A stretch of 64,000 nt of DNA from Ochotona curzoniae (GCF_017591425.1 NW_024466599.1:70102501-70166500); one strand, 5' to 3'; counted from the first letter of the stretch, positions 23,657-35,835 are shown. The notes: generated by a model from the letters alone, not told the origin. Program-made: numbers and translations.

Positions 23657-24664
23657 ACATTTAGACTTTAGCTCTACAAATGGAATTCCACTACAGTCAG
23701 TGCCACCTCACAACACTAAGACAGCCATACAAAGATCATTTTCATTTTTCAAAGTGCAGATTATAAACAGATTTGTTCATTCAGTCAAAACAGAACTTTT
23801 AAATTTGTGCAAAGGCTTTCTTACCTAGATCTTTATTGAGAAAACATTCACTATGTCATCATTTTATTTCTGCATAACCAAAGAGCTTGATTAAATGTTG
23901 GTTGTGCTACACTACGTAAACGGTAGAAAGAAGCCAAAAGGCTCCTGTATCTCCTTTGGCCTCAGTGTAGCAGGACCTTCATTATTTCATTAGGGTCTCA
24001 CAAGCCTACAAATTGGAAAAAATAACTTAGCACAGTTACTGACGATCAAACAGAGAAAACCAAGGTGACGTCCCTGTAATCACAGATTAGTGAACACCCC
24101 TATCTTCTGACACCCACACATGGCTTTTTCTAGCGACCAGGCTTATTTTTTCAACTTCTCACTTCAACTTTATTAACATTTACCAAACCAGTCATCATAA
24201 TCAACTATATACCACTTATATTCAAAAGATAAAAAATGAAGGAACATTTGGCAAGTTTGTAGAACAAATTTCTGAGTACATTCTAGTGCAGATTACTCAT
24301 TCGGTACTGGTAAAATTACAAGAGGTGGCACAGATTACTACAGAGCCATCTCTCTCCTGTTGGGGGTTTAATTCCCACACCTCTAATTCACAAGATCTGA
24401 GTTGCTCAAGAAGTAGAAATAGACAAGGAAATACCCACAAAAAATAATTTATAGGAAACTTTTTAAAAATCAGAATTATCATTATTGAATGGATTATTTT
24501 CCTAGATTACCACATTCACATCTTCAGAAAACATCTTGAAGTGTAAGTCTGTCACATTCCTTTGCTTCATTTTACTAACTGCAGCAATGTATTTTTGCAC
24601 CTACCTGCCTTTCCATAAAACTTGGTGGAGTCAAAAATTATTAGACTATGTCTTTTTTACTTTC

Positions 24665-24925
24665 AGATTTCTTTCTTTGAAAGGCAGGTGACAGAAAGAG
24701 AATGAAAACAGCAAGGGAAAGACAGAGACAGATCTTCCCTCTGCTGCTTCACTCTAAAACTGTCCTCAACAGCTAGGGTTGGGCAAGGTCAAAGCCAGAA
24801 GTCCAGAACTTCATCCAGGTCTCCCAAAAGGACAGCAGAGCTCAAGCACTTCAGCTGCTCTAGGGCATTTGCATTCCCTTGGAAGACAAAATCACTAAGT
24901 CAGACAGATACCACTAGATTGGGCT
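24665..24925 (-). mobile_element. Old CSINE
   Basis: 'tttctttgaaaggcaggtga', 'agatcttccctctgctgctt' and 'agaacttcatccaggtctcc'. Confidence 0.7.
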
Positions 24926-25261
24926 GAAATAAATGCAAGAAGACAAATGAAGCTGGAGAAAAGTAAAGAGGAAGTGGAGGATAAAAGACATCTATTTCAG
25001 ATAAAACCAGCCCAAGATGGCTGCTCCAAAGAGGCATTATTTAACAGAGATCTAACCAAGAAAAGAGAACAGCAACACATTTAAAGCTTTTAAGGCTTTA
25101 TTGTCTCCATGTTTTGCAAGAGATTATTACATAAATGGGCTTGCCGACTCAATAAGAGATAATACTTGGGTATTATCATCTGCATTGGTAATGCTATGAA
25201 ATGTAAATATAGAGACTGGCTTGGAAAAGGCAACAACTGTGACTGGCATTGAGGTATCTGG

Positions 25262-25556
25262 GGAATTTATCTATTTATTTATTTATTTGGAAGTCAAAGG
25301 GACAAGTAAATAGGTATACATATGCACAGAGATCTTCCGTCCACTGTCCACTGCTTCACTCTCCAAATGCCCATAATGGCCAGGGCTGGACCAGCCTGAA
25401 ACTGTAAGTCCAGAGCTTCATCCGGGTCATCTGCTTTCCCAGGTGCATCAGCAGAGAACTTGATTAGAGGTGGAGCAGCCAGAACTTCAACTGGTGCCCA
25501 CTTGGAACGCTGGCCTCATAGGCAGGAAATCTGCCTGCTGTGCCACATTATTGCCC
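25262..25556 (-). mobile_element. Old CSINE
   Basis: 'atttatttatttatttggaa', 'agagcttcatccgggtcatc' and 'agcagagaacttgattagag'. Confidence 0.72.
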
Positions 25557-26129
25557 ACTTACACTGGGTCCTAACGGATAAGCATGGTTCCAACTCAGAT
25601 TTCACAAGGAGGATTTCACTCTCCTTCCCACAAGCAAAAGAATAAACAGAAACATAGTACTGACAAAGTATAAAGGTAAATCTAAAATACCAGAGCTAAG
25701 TCTACTGACCAAAAATCTAGAGAATTTGAGGGTGAGGAGATAGCTTAGAATATCTTTACCCATTTAGATACAGAAACATGTATTTAAGACTTAACAAATA
25801 GTTAATAAAGTATTCACATCAACTGCCAAAGCAACTTCTCTTTTGTACTGCCATTTAGTTTCCTCTCTTCCTAACTGCCAAAGATCATCTATCTGTTGCA
25901 AAATTCACGTTCTCTACCAACCACCATCTTTTTGAACGTATTTCTACTTCCTAAGCAGCATCCAAAATTCTAGTTCAATCAAGATCAGAATAAAACATAA
26001 TGGAAGGCTCATACACTGCCAAGTACAACAGAAAAGATGTTAATTCTCTCCAAACTGACCTATAAGTTTTGTGTACTTACTCTAAAAATCCCAGCAAGAG
26101 ATTTTGCAGATAGAAAAATAAAGAAACAA

Positions 26130-27330
26130 CAAAAACAAAACAAAACAAAAAAAACAGAACTCCAGAATTTGAGAAGTTATTGTAAAATTTGTATTGAAAG
26201 GTACAGGCCCTAGAATAGCCACACAGATTCACTGGACAGAAGCACTCCATCAACATAAAGAACTGACACAAAGACAATGCAAGAAGACGCAGGCACACGT
26301 AATGCAATAAAAAAAAATCAGAAATAAAGCCACCTAGAAACAGAGGGGAGAGGACAGCTGTTTGAACAACCAGTGCCAAGTCCACTGGACACACATTCAC
26401 CCCCCCACACCCCCCCAAAAAATCAAACCAACAAAACAGTCTCAAAACAGATCATAAACTTTAGCAAAAAACGTAAAACTACAGATTTTTCAGAAAAAAA
26501 AAAAAAGGAAAAATCTTTGGGATTTAGCATTCAGCAATGAGTTTTTAAACTTGCAAACAGAATTTATCAAAGACCAGATAAATTAGACCTTGTCAAAAAT
26601 TCTACTCTATAAAACAACATGTCAGAAGGATGAAAGACAAGTTATAAAACTGGTAGAAAATATTTGCAAACCTCATAAATGCCAAAGGAGTAGAATCTGG
26701 AATGCATTAAAATTCCAAAATATTATGCAGTAAAGACAACTCAATTATAAATGAGCCACAGAAATAAAAAATTGTAAAATAACCCATGCGCAATTCACTA
26801 AAAGTGATATCCCTGCCCCCCGCCCCCCCAAAAAAACACTACACAGGAAGAAATGTCCAACATTGACAGACAAGATGTAAATGCAAATGTAAAGCACATC
26901 TTTAACACTATCTAAACCTCAAAACAAAACAAAACCCGACCTTAACAAATACTGACAAGGATGTGGAGCAACTATACACATCAAAGCCACAATGAGATAT
27001 CATTACACAGTGATTAAAATGGATAAAACAAAAACATGCTAGTATGTAAGCAAGCCTGCTAGCGGTAATATCAAACAGCACATCCACTTTGGGAAAACGC
27101 TTGGCAGTTTTTTCTAGAAACTAAGGATGTATCTACCAAATGACAAATCAATTATTCTCTTACGTTCACAAGAAAAATGTATATACAAATATTTATAAAT
27201 CAAAAACAAAAAACCCAGACGTCCCTTAAATGGTTAAGTTATAGTACATTCAAGCTATGTAACACAACTCAGCAACAAAACATGGAAAAAATTAGTGATA
27301 CACTTAATTGAAGAATTCCGAGAAGAAAAG
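26130..27330 (+). mobile_element. L1 fragment (ORF2 3' part / 3' UTR), degenerate
   Basis: Carries motifs of mammalian L1: 'aaatttgtattgaaaggtac', 'aagaactgacacaaagacaa', 'actacagatttttcagaaaa', 'actggtagaaaatatttgca' and 'actgacaaggatgtggagca'. Many stops and indels, no intact frame. Confidence 0.75.
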
Positions 27331-27439
27331 CTGAGTGGGAAGAAGGCCAATCTGTCAGTTAAAAAGGCTTTTTAAATTAAAACAAATGCTTTAAACCCAA
27401 TGCCAAAAGGTTACACACTGTATATTCCACCTGTACATT

Positions 27440-27570
27440 TAAAGATCTGTATTTGTAAGACAGAGACAGAACACTCATTTACTGATTCACTCCTCAAATA
27501 GCTAGAATGTGGACAGCAAGAGGAGCTGGGGGGGAGGAGGCCAAGCTGAGGCAGGAGCTGCCAACACAAT
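27440..27570 (-). mobile_element. Partial old CSINE beside microsatellite
   Basis: 'gtatttgtaagacagagaca' and 'ctgattcactcctcaaatag' resemble the reverse 3' part of CSINE; the rest is displaced or lost at the (TG)n tract. Confidence 0.5.
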
Positions 27571-27576
27571 CTCGCT

Positions 27577-27580
<4 letters not shown>

Positions 27581-27642
<62 letters not shown>

Positions 27643-27649
27643 CGCGCGC
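27581..27649. repeat. (TG)27 followed by alternating GC
   Basis: A pure (TG)27 at 27581-27634 runs into GCGCGCGTGCGCGCG to about 27649. This is 69 bp of strict purine-pyrimidine alternation. Confidence 0.95.
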
Positions 27650-28074
27650 CACCATTGAGCCACCAAGCTGCCTTTCCCAGTTCACACCAGTGTGAAACTG
27701 CAGTCAGGAGGTACCATATGCTGCCTCTAAACGGGCACACTAAACATCCAGCCTCCTATTCAACACTCATTTACACTCTCAAAATTATAAATCATAGAAC
27801 TGAGGACTAGTTGGGAGGTCGCCAAGGATTAAAAAGAGACCATAAGCAGAAGAAAAGGAGGCATGGCAATAAGAGCTCTACAGGACAGATCCTTGCTGGA
27901 AATGTTTCGTAGTTTCACTTTACCAAGGTCAGGTCAGTTTTCTGGTTGTGATACTTCCTCCATAAGATAATCACTGGGGGGAACTGAGTAATATATATGT
28001 ATGCATATATACACATATATACATATCCATAAACAATTACCTATGTACATATCCATATATATATAGACACAAAT

Positions 28075-28102
<28 letters not shown>
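28075..28102. repeat. (AC)n microsatellite next to AT/AC-rich tract
   Basis: About fourteen AC units preceded by a (TA)/(CATA)-rich tract from about 27990. Confidence 0.9.
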
Positions 28103-28105
<3 letters not shown>

Positions 28106-28129
28106 AAACGCATGCTCAAGATCTGTGGC

Positions 28130-29478
28130 TGGAAATAGGCCTGTTTGGAGAGCTAAACGAACACTCTGGCTGGATTGGAATTCCCACTGCTAAGTGCGAG
28201 AGTCGGAATGGGGGCAATGAGCCGGGCTGAACATGGCTGCAGTTTCCCTTAGCACAGGTGTGGACTGGATCTGGAGAGTGCCAGACTGGGCTACATGCCA
28301 GCACTCACTGGTACTCCTCAGAGTCTGGGTGGTGTAAAACGAATGGGCTGGGCTAGGTCCTGGCTCCTGTCGAACGATGTGAGAGCTGTGTCTGGGCACA
28401 GACCAGGTATGGCTTGGCTGCAATACCCCAACATTAAGAACTGGAATGGGTATGAGCTGAATGGGCAAGATATGGGCTGCCAGGACAAGAGGTGGACAAA
28501 GTCAACCTGGGCCAAAGACCCACCTGTGTGAGAAAGATCTACTAGGAGGAGACCAGATAGAAGAGTTTGGTAAACTTCTTTGACAGGATGCAGTCCCTAC
28601 AGGTAAGTGCAAGAAGCAGCCCAAACGAGGCCAGGTTACAGTACCTGCCAGCATACATGTGGGTCAGGTCTAGGAGTGTGCCAGGAGCAGTGGGTACTAG
28701 ATCTGTGAGCCCCAGGGGGTGGGGAGTCCAGCAGGACCCAAGTCTCCTGGCTCGGATCCTTGAGCCAGTCTGTGCAATGGGTGCTGGATCCATGAGTCCC
28801 AGGGGGGCCCAGGTCGCCTGGCTTAGGTTCTTGGGCTCAACTGGAGGGTGGGTGCCAAGTCCATGAGTCTTAGGGTTGGGAGTCTGGCTGGGCTCAGGTT
28901 GCCTGGCCTGGATCCATAGGCCCACCTGTGAGAACTGATCCTCTCAATGTAAAGGATGGAGTACTGGATGGAAGACTATGGTGCACAGAGAGGATATGGC
29001 AGTCCATTGGAGTCTGCAGAGGACATCTGGTACCATAGCAGAGAAAGGAGAACAGAACATATGCACAACTATCCCAGACAAACAATAACGGCAAATATTT
29101 GGGCAAATGGAGACTCTTAAGGTTGACTGTGTCAGCCAAATGAACATTTGAAGGGTTTCCTCATCCAAAGATTGGGGAGATCAACAGCATTTCAGAACTA
29201 TCGCCCACTACCTAGGCAAAAGCCTCGGCGCACGAGCCACATTGTGACCCTGAGTTGATACTGGGTGGCCATTCCCCATCCTTGGGTACTGGGATGGTTG
29301 GGAGGGAGGGTATGGCCTCTCCTCTTACCTCTTCCCTCCCCCCAGAAATGCAAAGAAGAAATAGAAAGTTTGGAAATAATGATTACACCCACTTCCCCCT
29401 AACCGTCAATCCTTCCCATCTCGATCATCTATGCAAACATCATCTAAAATAACACAAAAAGTCTTAAAAAAAAAAAAT
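28130..29478 (+). mobile_element. Unclassified retroposon, copy A
   Basis: The right half (about 28925-29460) matches copy B at 35290-35830, including 'aaatatttgggcaaatggag', 'agaaatagaaagtttggaaa' and 'atgcaaacatcat', and ends in an A-run at 29466-29476. The left half is G/CT-rich with three degenerate ~70-88 bp tandem units (from 28691, 28778 and 28849, each opening 'tgggt'). The A-rich end points to non-LTR retroposition, perhaps an L1 3' UTR. Family not identified. Confidence 0.6.
28691..28930. repeat. Degenerate tandem array (about 3 units) inside copy A
   Basis: Units share 'tgggt', a 'gatcc/tcc-atgag' core and 'ctggctcggatcc'-like ends. Unit spacing is 87 and 71 bp. Confidence 0.55.
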
Positions 29479-30094
29479 TCTCTTCTTTCTTCTTATATAA
29501 ATATGGGTACTCTCGTAAATTGGGAAGTTCCATAATGGCTGATGTAACAAGCAATGTTTGCTTACTTTTGATCACATTTTAAATATTTTGTGATATATCA
29601 GAAAAGTACCTGAAGTTTGAACCAGTTAAGATATGTAAGAGAAACTACAAGGCTTCTGCTGTGACCTTCCCAAAGCTGCACCAGGACTCATTTTGACCAC
29701 ATTCCTAAATTCACTGTTAAGTAGCCAAGTAAGTCTTAATTACAACCAACATGATCGGGTCTCACACAAATCATACGTATTAGTTAATTTTTAGCTTTAC
29801 TTCAGCAAAATATCTGAATGATTATGTCCATCATTGTAGAAGCAACAGCTTTACAACGCTGATGAAAATGATCACCCCTACTCTTATCTTATAAGACCTC
29901 ATGAACACTGAGATACAGATCTGTACGCAGTTAGCTAAATCAGCACGATGATAATCAGACAATCAAGGGAACCCTAAGGATAAGCTGAGGATAAATATTT
30001 AGTCATTCATTTTAAAAAAAGTGATTTTAAGAAAAGGAATTAGAGAATGGCAAAACATTTGAAGAGTGAATTGGATAACCAATAGTCAGTATAT

Positions 30095-30277
30095 GGAGCC
30101 AGCCTTATGCTCCATCTCTGCTCCAGCCTCGGAAAGGCAGCAAAGGTCCAACAAGGCTTTGGGTCCCTTCCCAGAGGAAGCTGCTGGCTCCACCTGGTCC
30201 AATCTTAGCCTTTACAGCCATCTGGGAAGTGAACCAGTGGATGGAAACTCTTTCTCTCCATTTAAAAGAAAAAAATG
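30095..30277 (+). mobile_element. CSINE, internally deleted
   Basis: 'gaaaggcagcaaaggtccaa', 'ccagaggaagctgctggctc' and 'tgggaagtgaaccagtggat'. Confidence 0.7.
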
Positions 30278-30759
30278 CACACTGACTGCAGATCAGAAAA
30301 AGATAAATTCCAAGCTGGCTGGTTTGGGAACTCAGAAAATGAATGCACAGTGTCAGGAAAAATATGAACTATCATGAAGCAGGCACCATGCACTTCCAAA
30401 TGAACAGAGACAAATTTTTAAACAGAAAATATATGGCTGGAAACTCTGTGTAAGCAGTAAATTAGAATATCCAGATTTCTTGCCTATTCACAAAAAAACC
30501 AACTACACCATCCTTTCCAGACACTAGGCGCAATAACAAGGAGAGCTAAGAACGAACTAGGAGATTAGGCAAAATTCAACCTCCTACACTGTAAACATTC
30601 TAGTCCTGTTCGTCCACATTGGCAATCAAAATGAGGGCAGCAAGGCTACACCTTGAAGCTACACAACAGATCATAAGATTCTTCTCTGGGATCTCTCTCT
30701 CTTACACACACATCTCCAAAAGGATTATCCCAAACGATCTAAAAAGAATTATAGTCAGA

Positions 30760-31050
30760 ACCCAGCACAATGGCTCAGTGGCTAAATCGCAGTTCATATC
30801 CCAGCTGCCCCGCTTCCCTTGCACCTCCCTGCTTGTGGCCTGGGAAAGCAGCATAGTATGGCCCAAAGCTCTGGAACCCTGCACCCACGTGGGAGACCAG
30901 AAATAAGATCTGGCTCCTGGCTTTGGATAAGCTCAGTTCCAGCCATTTTGATCATCTGGGGAGTAAATCAGAAAACAGAAGTTTTTCTTTCCGTCTCTCC
31001 CTTCTATAAATCTGCCTTTCCAATAAAAATAAATAAATCTTAACAACAAC
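30760..31050 (+). mobile_element. CSINE
   Basis: 'cagaacccagcacaatggct' to 'aataaataaatcttaacaac'. Part of the region between A and B boxes is missing. Confidence 0.82.
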
Positions 31051-31199
31051 AAAGATAATTACAGTTGTAGTATTATCAATGAGATGGCCCTATCAAATCC
31101 TTTATAGTGAAGCTCATTTTATAAGCCCCACTCACATGTTACAAAAAGTTTCCAGTCAGCTATTAAAACCAGAGTACTGTTTTTCATTTCAAATATATA

Positions 31200-31455
31200 G
31201 ATAATTTTTTTTCCAGAGGCAGAGAAAGCAAGCTAGCTCCCAACTGCTGGTTCTACTCTCCACATGTCTACAATGGCCAGAGATACAGCCAGACCAAAAC
31301 CAAGAGCCAAGATCTAAATACATCCAGGGTCACCCACATGACCATTAGGAACCAGCTACTTGAGCCAGCCCCAGTGGCAGGATAAAGAGCCAAAAACTAG
31401 AGTCAGGCACTAGAAATGGATGCTGATCTTAACCAACAGGCTAAACGCTCATTCC
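31200..31455 (-). mobile_element. Old CSINE
   Basis: 'ccagaggcagagaaagcaag', 'caactgctggttctactctc' and 'accaacaggctaaacgctc'. Confidence 0.65.
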
Positions 31456-31682
31456 TCATTTGACTTTTAAATACACTATTTGAAAAAGGTCAAAATTACA
31501 GAAATAATGGCAGGGAAATGTGATCACAAAAAAAAAGTGGAGGAAGAACATGTAAGTAGAGGATGCTTTTACCACTTTAAAATTATTTTATACACATAAT
31601 TAACAAGCTTAAAACAACCAATTTCCAATCTTAACAAGAATACATGCCCAAAAGAGGTAGCTAAAAGTAAAAAGTACTCAAC

Positions 31683-31809
31683 CTGTATATCCATTAACAT
31701 AGATGGCCACTCCACTAAAAATCGAAGAGGAAGCCCCATCCTTCTGCAGAGCAGTATCCGATCGGAATTGTTCCTCCAACTTCTGAACCTTGGCAGCCAT
31801 ATACCCACC
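31683..31809 (-). CDS. REV1: REV1 exon 3: residues 19-60, start of BRCT domain
   Basis: The exon begins GGT GGG TAT ATG (GGYM) after a TTGTAG acceptor and ends ACA G before a GTTGAG donor, a weak donor at positions +3 to +4. It is 127 nt, phase 0 to phase 1. The translation has the segment AAKVQKLEEQFRSD followed by FSGVAIYVNGYT, the first beta strand of the BRCT domain. The BRCT domain binds DNA ends and PCNA in known REV1 proteins. Differences from human as remembered are conservative (A to T, M to L, T to A, T to S in the stretch before FSGVAIY). Confidence 0.93.
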
Positions 31810-32699
31810 CTACAATTAAATCAAAGATAACTCATCACAAAGGTTAGATTTTCTTCCCCCTTTCTGATCTTTTTGGATAAACATATTCAAAGTAATAAAT
31901 AAGTAGAAGGATCTTAGGCTGTGTTAGTAGCCCAATGACCTAACCATAAGCCACAAGGCAAGACAACACAAAACAGATATGGCAAGAAAAACTTTCCCTC
32001 AACTTGATTTTTCACAATTGTTACATTTTTTTAATGACAAATTTATTTTAAAGAGGGAAACAACATCAACAATAAATTTAATACCACAAAATACTGTTCT
32101 TACATAATTGAGCAAATCAGAGTCATGTTTAAACAAGTCATTAATTTCCAAGTGATCTAACAACACATTCTAGATTGCCTTCTACCGTCTCTCACAAACA
32201 AGGAGCTTAACTTGAATTATCTAAAGTAAAGCAGTAAGAAAACAATGAATAACTCAGTAGCTAAATTCATGGTTTCATTAAACTGATAGTTTAGCAACTT
32301 TTATCTGTATATATCAGTTTTACAAGGTATATTTAAAAATTATCATTTTTACTAAACACCTTGAAATAAGTAAATTCATCTACATTTTTCCTAATCTTAA
32401 CATAATTAAGCTCGATTGATTTGAATCATTAGGTATTTAAAGTTGTGGATGGCTACAAGTGGCCCATACTTTCCCAAAATGTTTTTTTTTTTTTTTTTAG
32501 TTTATTCAAGTATTACTTTCTTCTAAAAAATTTAGAAAACGTAGGAAGGGATTCCTTCCTAAGTGATTCCACTGATGAATTGTTTGGGGATATTTTTAAA
32601 AGTTATTTCTGTGTCTCAAGCATAAAAGTTTTACAAAAATAAGATCATATTCCTTTATAAACACATTGCTTTAATCAAGGGTCTCTGTCCAGCTTAGAA

Positions 32700-32920
32700 A
32701 TTATATGGCTGGAGATTGGCACTGCTAGTTTAACTTTGCTGCTAGCATCCAGTATCAGAACCCCATTCTGCTCCACTTCCAACTCTGTTCCCTGTTAAAA
32801 AGGCAGAGGATGATCCAAGCATCTGGGATCTTGCTACCCACGTGGGAGAGCAAGATGCAGCCAGCTACAAAGTGAATCAGCACAGGGAAGATCTTTCCCT
32901 ATCATTCTGACTTTTTAAAA
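32700..32920 (+). mobile_element. Old CSINE
   Basis: 'agattggcactgctagttta', 'gcagaggatgatccaagcat' and 'cccacgtgggagagcaagat'. Confidence 0.65.
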
Positions 32921-32984
32921 ATATCTTTGTATACATTGCATAGATACAGAGCTAAGTAACAATTGCACAGTGTTCCACAGTAAG

Positions 32985-33200
32985 TTATTTGACTAGTCCT
33001 TTGTTTATCTGAATAGTTCCCTATTGCTGGATATTAATGTTTTCCACTTTTTCAGCATTATTAATAACGCTGCAATAAAGTCATTCCACTCTGAAATTTT
33101 GCATTCCAGCATATTTATTACCCTAGGATAAAAAGCTCCTGAGGGTAATATCTGTGCATTAACGCTTAAGACCACTGTTACAGCATTTGATACACTGTGA
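32985..33200 (-). mobile_element. L1-like 3' fragment, weak
   Basis: 'atgttttccactttttcagc' followed by 'attattaataacgctgcaat' resembles the reverse strand of mammalian L1 near its 3' end. Low identity. Confidence 0.4.
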
Positions 33201-33325
33201 AATTGTGAATTGGTATCTAAAGTGATTTACAATTTGTAAAATGCTTTACACCATTATATAAGCTTAAAAGAAAAAAAAATACCTAAACAGTTCAAAATAA
33301 TTATTTTTATTCTTTTGAAACACAC

Positions 33326-33389
33326 CCATTTTTCCCAGCCATCATTTTCAGCTCGCTTCCTCCATCCACCTCGCCTCATGGTGGGGCTT
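33326..33389 (-). CDS. REV1: REV1 exon 2: initiator codon and residues 1-18
   Basis: The acceptor is a pyrimidine-rich tract ending in TACAG at 33390, followed by 10 nt of 5' UTR and then ATG at 33379-33377 with A at -3 (CCACC context). The exon encodes MRRGGWRKRAENDGWEKW, which matches the human N-terminus except for T to K at residue 17. The coding part is 54 nt and ends in phase 0. The donor TGG|GTGTGT is weaker than the GTAAGT consensus. The basic N-terminus precedes the BRCT domain. The start is chosen because it matches the known REV1 initiator and because splicing fixes the frame. Confidence 0.93.
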
Positions 33390-33799
33390 CTGTATTAGGG
33401 GAGAAAAAATATGTCAATTTTATAACAATGCATTCCTAACTGACATAATTTCAATGTCAAGAAAGAGAAGAAATCAAAATAAATTCAAATGTTCAACTTC
33501 TCAATACCTAAAGTACAGTAAATGAACTTTTTAAAGAACTTACATTCCCATGCTTTACAAGTAAAATCTGTTTCTAAAACATCCTCCTACAGATAAACAT
33601 CATGATAAAATTATGTCAACAGAAACATCAATCCTAACACCCATCTATGTAAAACATCATCAAATTCAGCTAACACAGTCATACTTGCTTAAACTAATAT
33701 TAAAGCATTTGCTTTCGTTAACTGCCCTATACTATGGCTCTTAAACTCTGGCTTTCCCAAATACTTGAGAGTTTTATTCATAGCATAACTCACCTATTT

Positions 33800-33811
33800 G
33801 GGGGGGGGGGG
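33800..33811. repeat. Poly-G run (12)
   Basis: Twelve consecutive G residues. Confidence 0.9.
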
Positions 33812-33854
33812 AACCTTTATAAAATCAATTCAAACAATATACTGTACAAGTCTT

Positions 33855-34130
33855 TGGAACAGCACTTAAGTCACCGCCTGGGATGCCCACAGTTCCAAAC
33901 AGGAGTTCCTGGGTTCAAATGCTAGCTCCACTTCCAATCCAGCTTCTCACTAACACACATTCTAGGCACCAAGTGACGGCTCAAGTACGTGGGCTCCTGC
34001 TACCACACGGCAGATCAAAGTGGAGTTCTAGCTCCAGGCTCTGGCTTGGCTCACTCTCAGCTGTTGCCTGAACTGAACAGTGAACCACTGATAAAAACAC
34101 CTCTGCCTCTCTTTCAAACACGTAAAACAA
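33855..34130 (+). mobile_element. Old CSINE
   Basis: 'tggaacagcacttaagtcac', 'aggagttcctgggttcaaat' and 'cagtgaaccactgataaaaa'. Confidence 0.65.
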
Positions 34131-35164
34131 ATTAAAATAATAATAAAGACACACATCACAGGCAACATGACACAGAAAAAATGATCACTGATTACAGTAC
34201 AGGTATAGGTAACAACTCCAGGATCACCTCCAAGGCGACCCAATGAGAGCTCCTCTAATGGCAGCTGGCTCAGTGGCTAAAGCAATATAAAAGAATTCAT
34301 AAGTCAAAGCAAGCACCGAAGCTCCTTGCAGTTAAACTCTTCTAATCAGAATGACTGTATTATCCTGCACAAAAGGACAGAAACATCTCTAGACATCTTT
34401 AATTTTAGTAACCATCTGAGGGGTTTGCCAGATGAAGCTTTACACACCTTAATCCAAAACTTTTAGTATGATTTAGGAGAGTATTTTATTTAACACTACC
34501 TTAAAGCATGACACTTTCTCCACACATAATGGTACATACTTTGTTTTAATTCCTTCTCAGTATTCTATAGGATTTAGCTTCTCTTTTGCTAAAACTTCGA
34601 TAACAATTATAAAATTTTGCTGTCATACCTAGAAGATGTCAAAGAGATCTGCAGAAGTTCTCTCTAAGAGCTAAGTTTCATTAGAGACAAAACAGCAGCA
34701 GTGTGTCAGTGACATGGGAAAGCGCTCAGAGGACAAAAGGCAAATGGTGAAGCTCAAGGAGAGCTGCCGCATTTCCTGTTAAATATTTTGTATCCCAGGA
34801 TTCATTTTGTCCAGCCTGTAAAGACTACATCCCTCACCTCAAAGGGGACTTGTTTAAGAAATGTGTTACCAGCTCCAGTGGTACTTACAATGTGAAGCTT
34901 CTCCCTTCAGATTCTGAATCTACATGCCTCTTACAATCAGGCCAAGAGTTCTAGTCGTTACATACCAAGGACACACACATAATAACTACACGCAACAGCT
35001 AATCTGCTGCAGGAAGGTAAAACAAAATCTAAAAGTTCACTTTACTTGCCCCCACTTATTTAAAACTTATGGAATGCCTCACAGCAAAAGGTTAATATAA
35101 AAATCTTTATGGATGGTTACAGTAGGATCAATATATATGAAGTCATAATACAAAAAATTTCCCC

Positions 35165-35835
35165 CAGCTCACTGGCCACCCGGTGACACACTTATGGGGA
35201 CTTGGTGTGCAGGGTCTGGCACAGGTGGGTGTGTCGGGGCCTGGGGTCTGACATCTAGGATTGGTGGTCTAGGATTGGTGACCATGGAGTACATGGGTCA
35301 GAACTGGGCCTCCTCAGTGGAAAAGGTGGAGCAGTGGATGGCAGGTCCAGATGCACATGGAGGATACGGCAGTCCACTGGGGACTACAGAGCACATCTGG
35401 TGCAATAGCAGAGAAGGAGAACAGGACAAACTGGACAACTACCCCAGTCAAATGATAACAGCAAATATTTGGGCAAATGGAGACTCTAAGATGGACTGTG
35501 TCAGCCAATGGACATTGGAAGGGCTTCCTCAACCTTGGACTGGCAAGATAACAGAATTTCAGAACTACTAAAAACACTTTGGCAGAACCCTTGGAGCATC
35601 CTCCACACTGGGGAGCCTGTGTTGATATGGGGTGATCATCCCCCAATCCTGGGTACCGGGCAGTTAGGAGACTGGGTATGGCTTCTCCCCTTATCTAACC
35701 CCTTCACCCAGATCAGGAAAAAGAAATAGAAAGTTTGGAAACAATGATCACATCCACTTCCTCCAACCCTCGATCCTTCCCATCCTGATCAACTATGCAA
35801 ACATCATCAAAAATAAAAGTTAAAATTTTTTTTCC
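35165..35835 (+). mobile_element. Unclassified retroposon, copy B
   Basis: Homologous to copy A at 28925-29460 over about 540 bp; shorter at its left end and without the tandem array there. Ends 'atcaaaaataaaagttaaaa', with an AATAAAA signal-like motif. No open frame is conserved between the copies. Confidence 0.6.

Larger units (their letters stand above)
16313..31682 (-). other. REV1: REV1 intron 3
   Basis: About 15.4 kb rich in CSINEs, with several MIR relics, a MER2-like transposon, a 1.2 kb L1 fragment, a (TG)27 tract and copy A of an unclassified retroposon. The stretches 16313-17260, 18900-19270, 25640-26120 and 29480-30090 hold nothing I recognise. Confidence 0.85.
31810..33325 (-). 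other. REV1: REV1 intron 2
   Basis: Contains an old CSINE (32700-32920) and a weak L1-like 3' fragment. The part from 31810 to 32690 is AT-rich, with a T-run at 32481-32498 and nothing else recognised. Confidence 0.85.

Noticed and set aside
27411..27740. Frame with (TH)n or (CV)n peptide repeats
   Set aside because: Translation of the (TG)27 microsatellite.
28542..28925. 127-residue Pro-rich minus-strand frame with internal repeats
   Set aside because: Arises from the degenerate tandem array in retroposon copy A. The corresponding frame is not kept in copy B.
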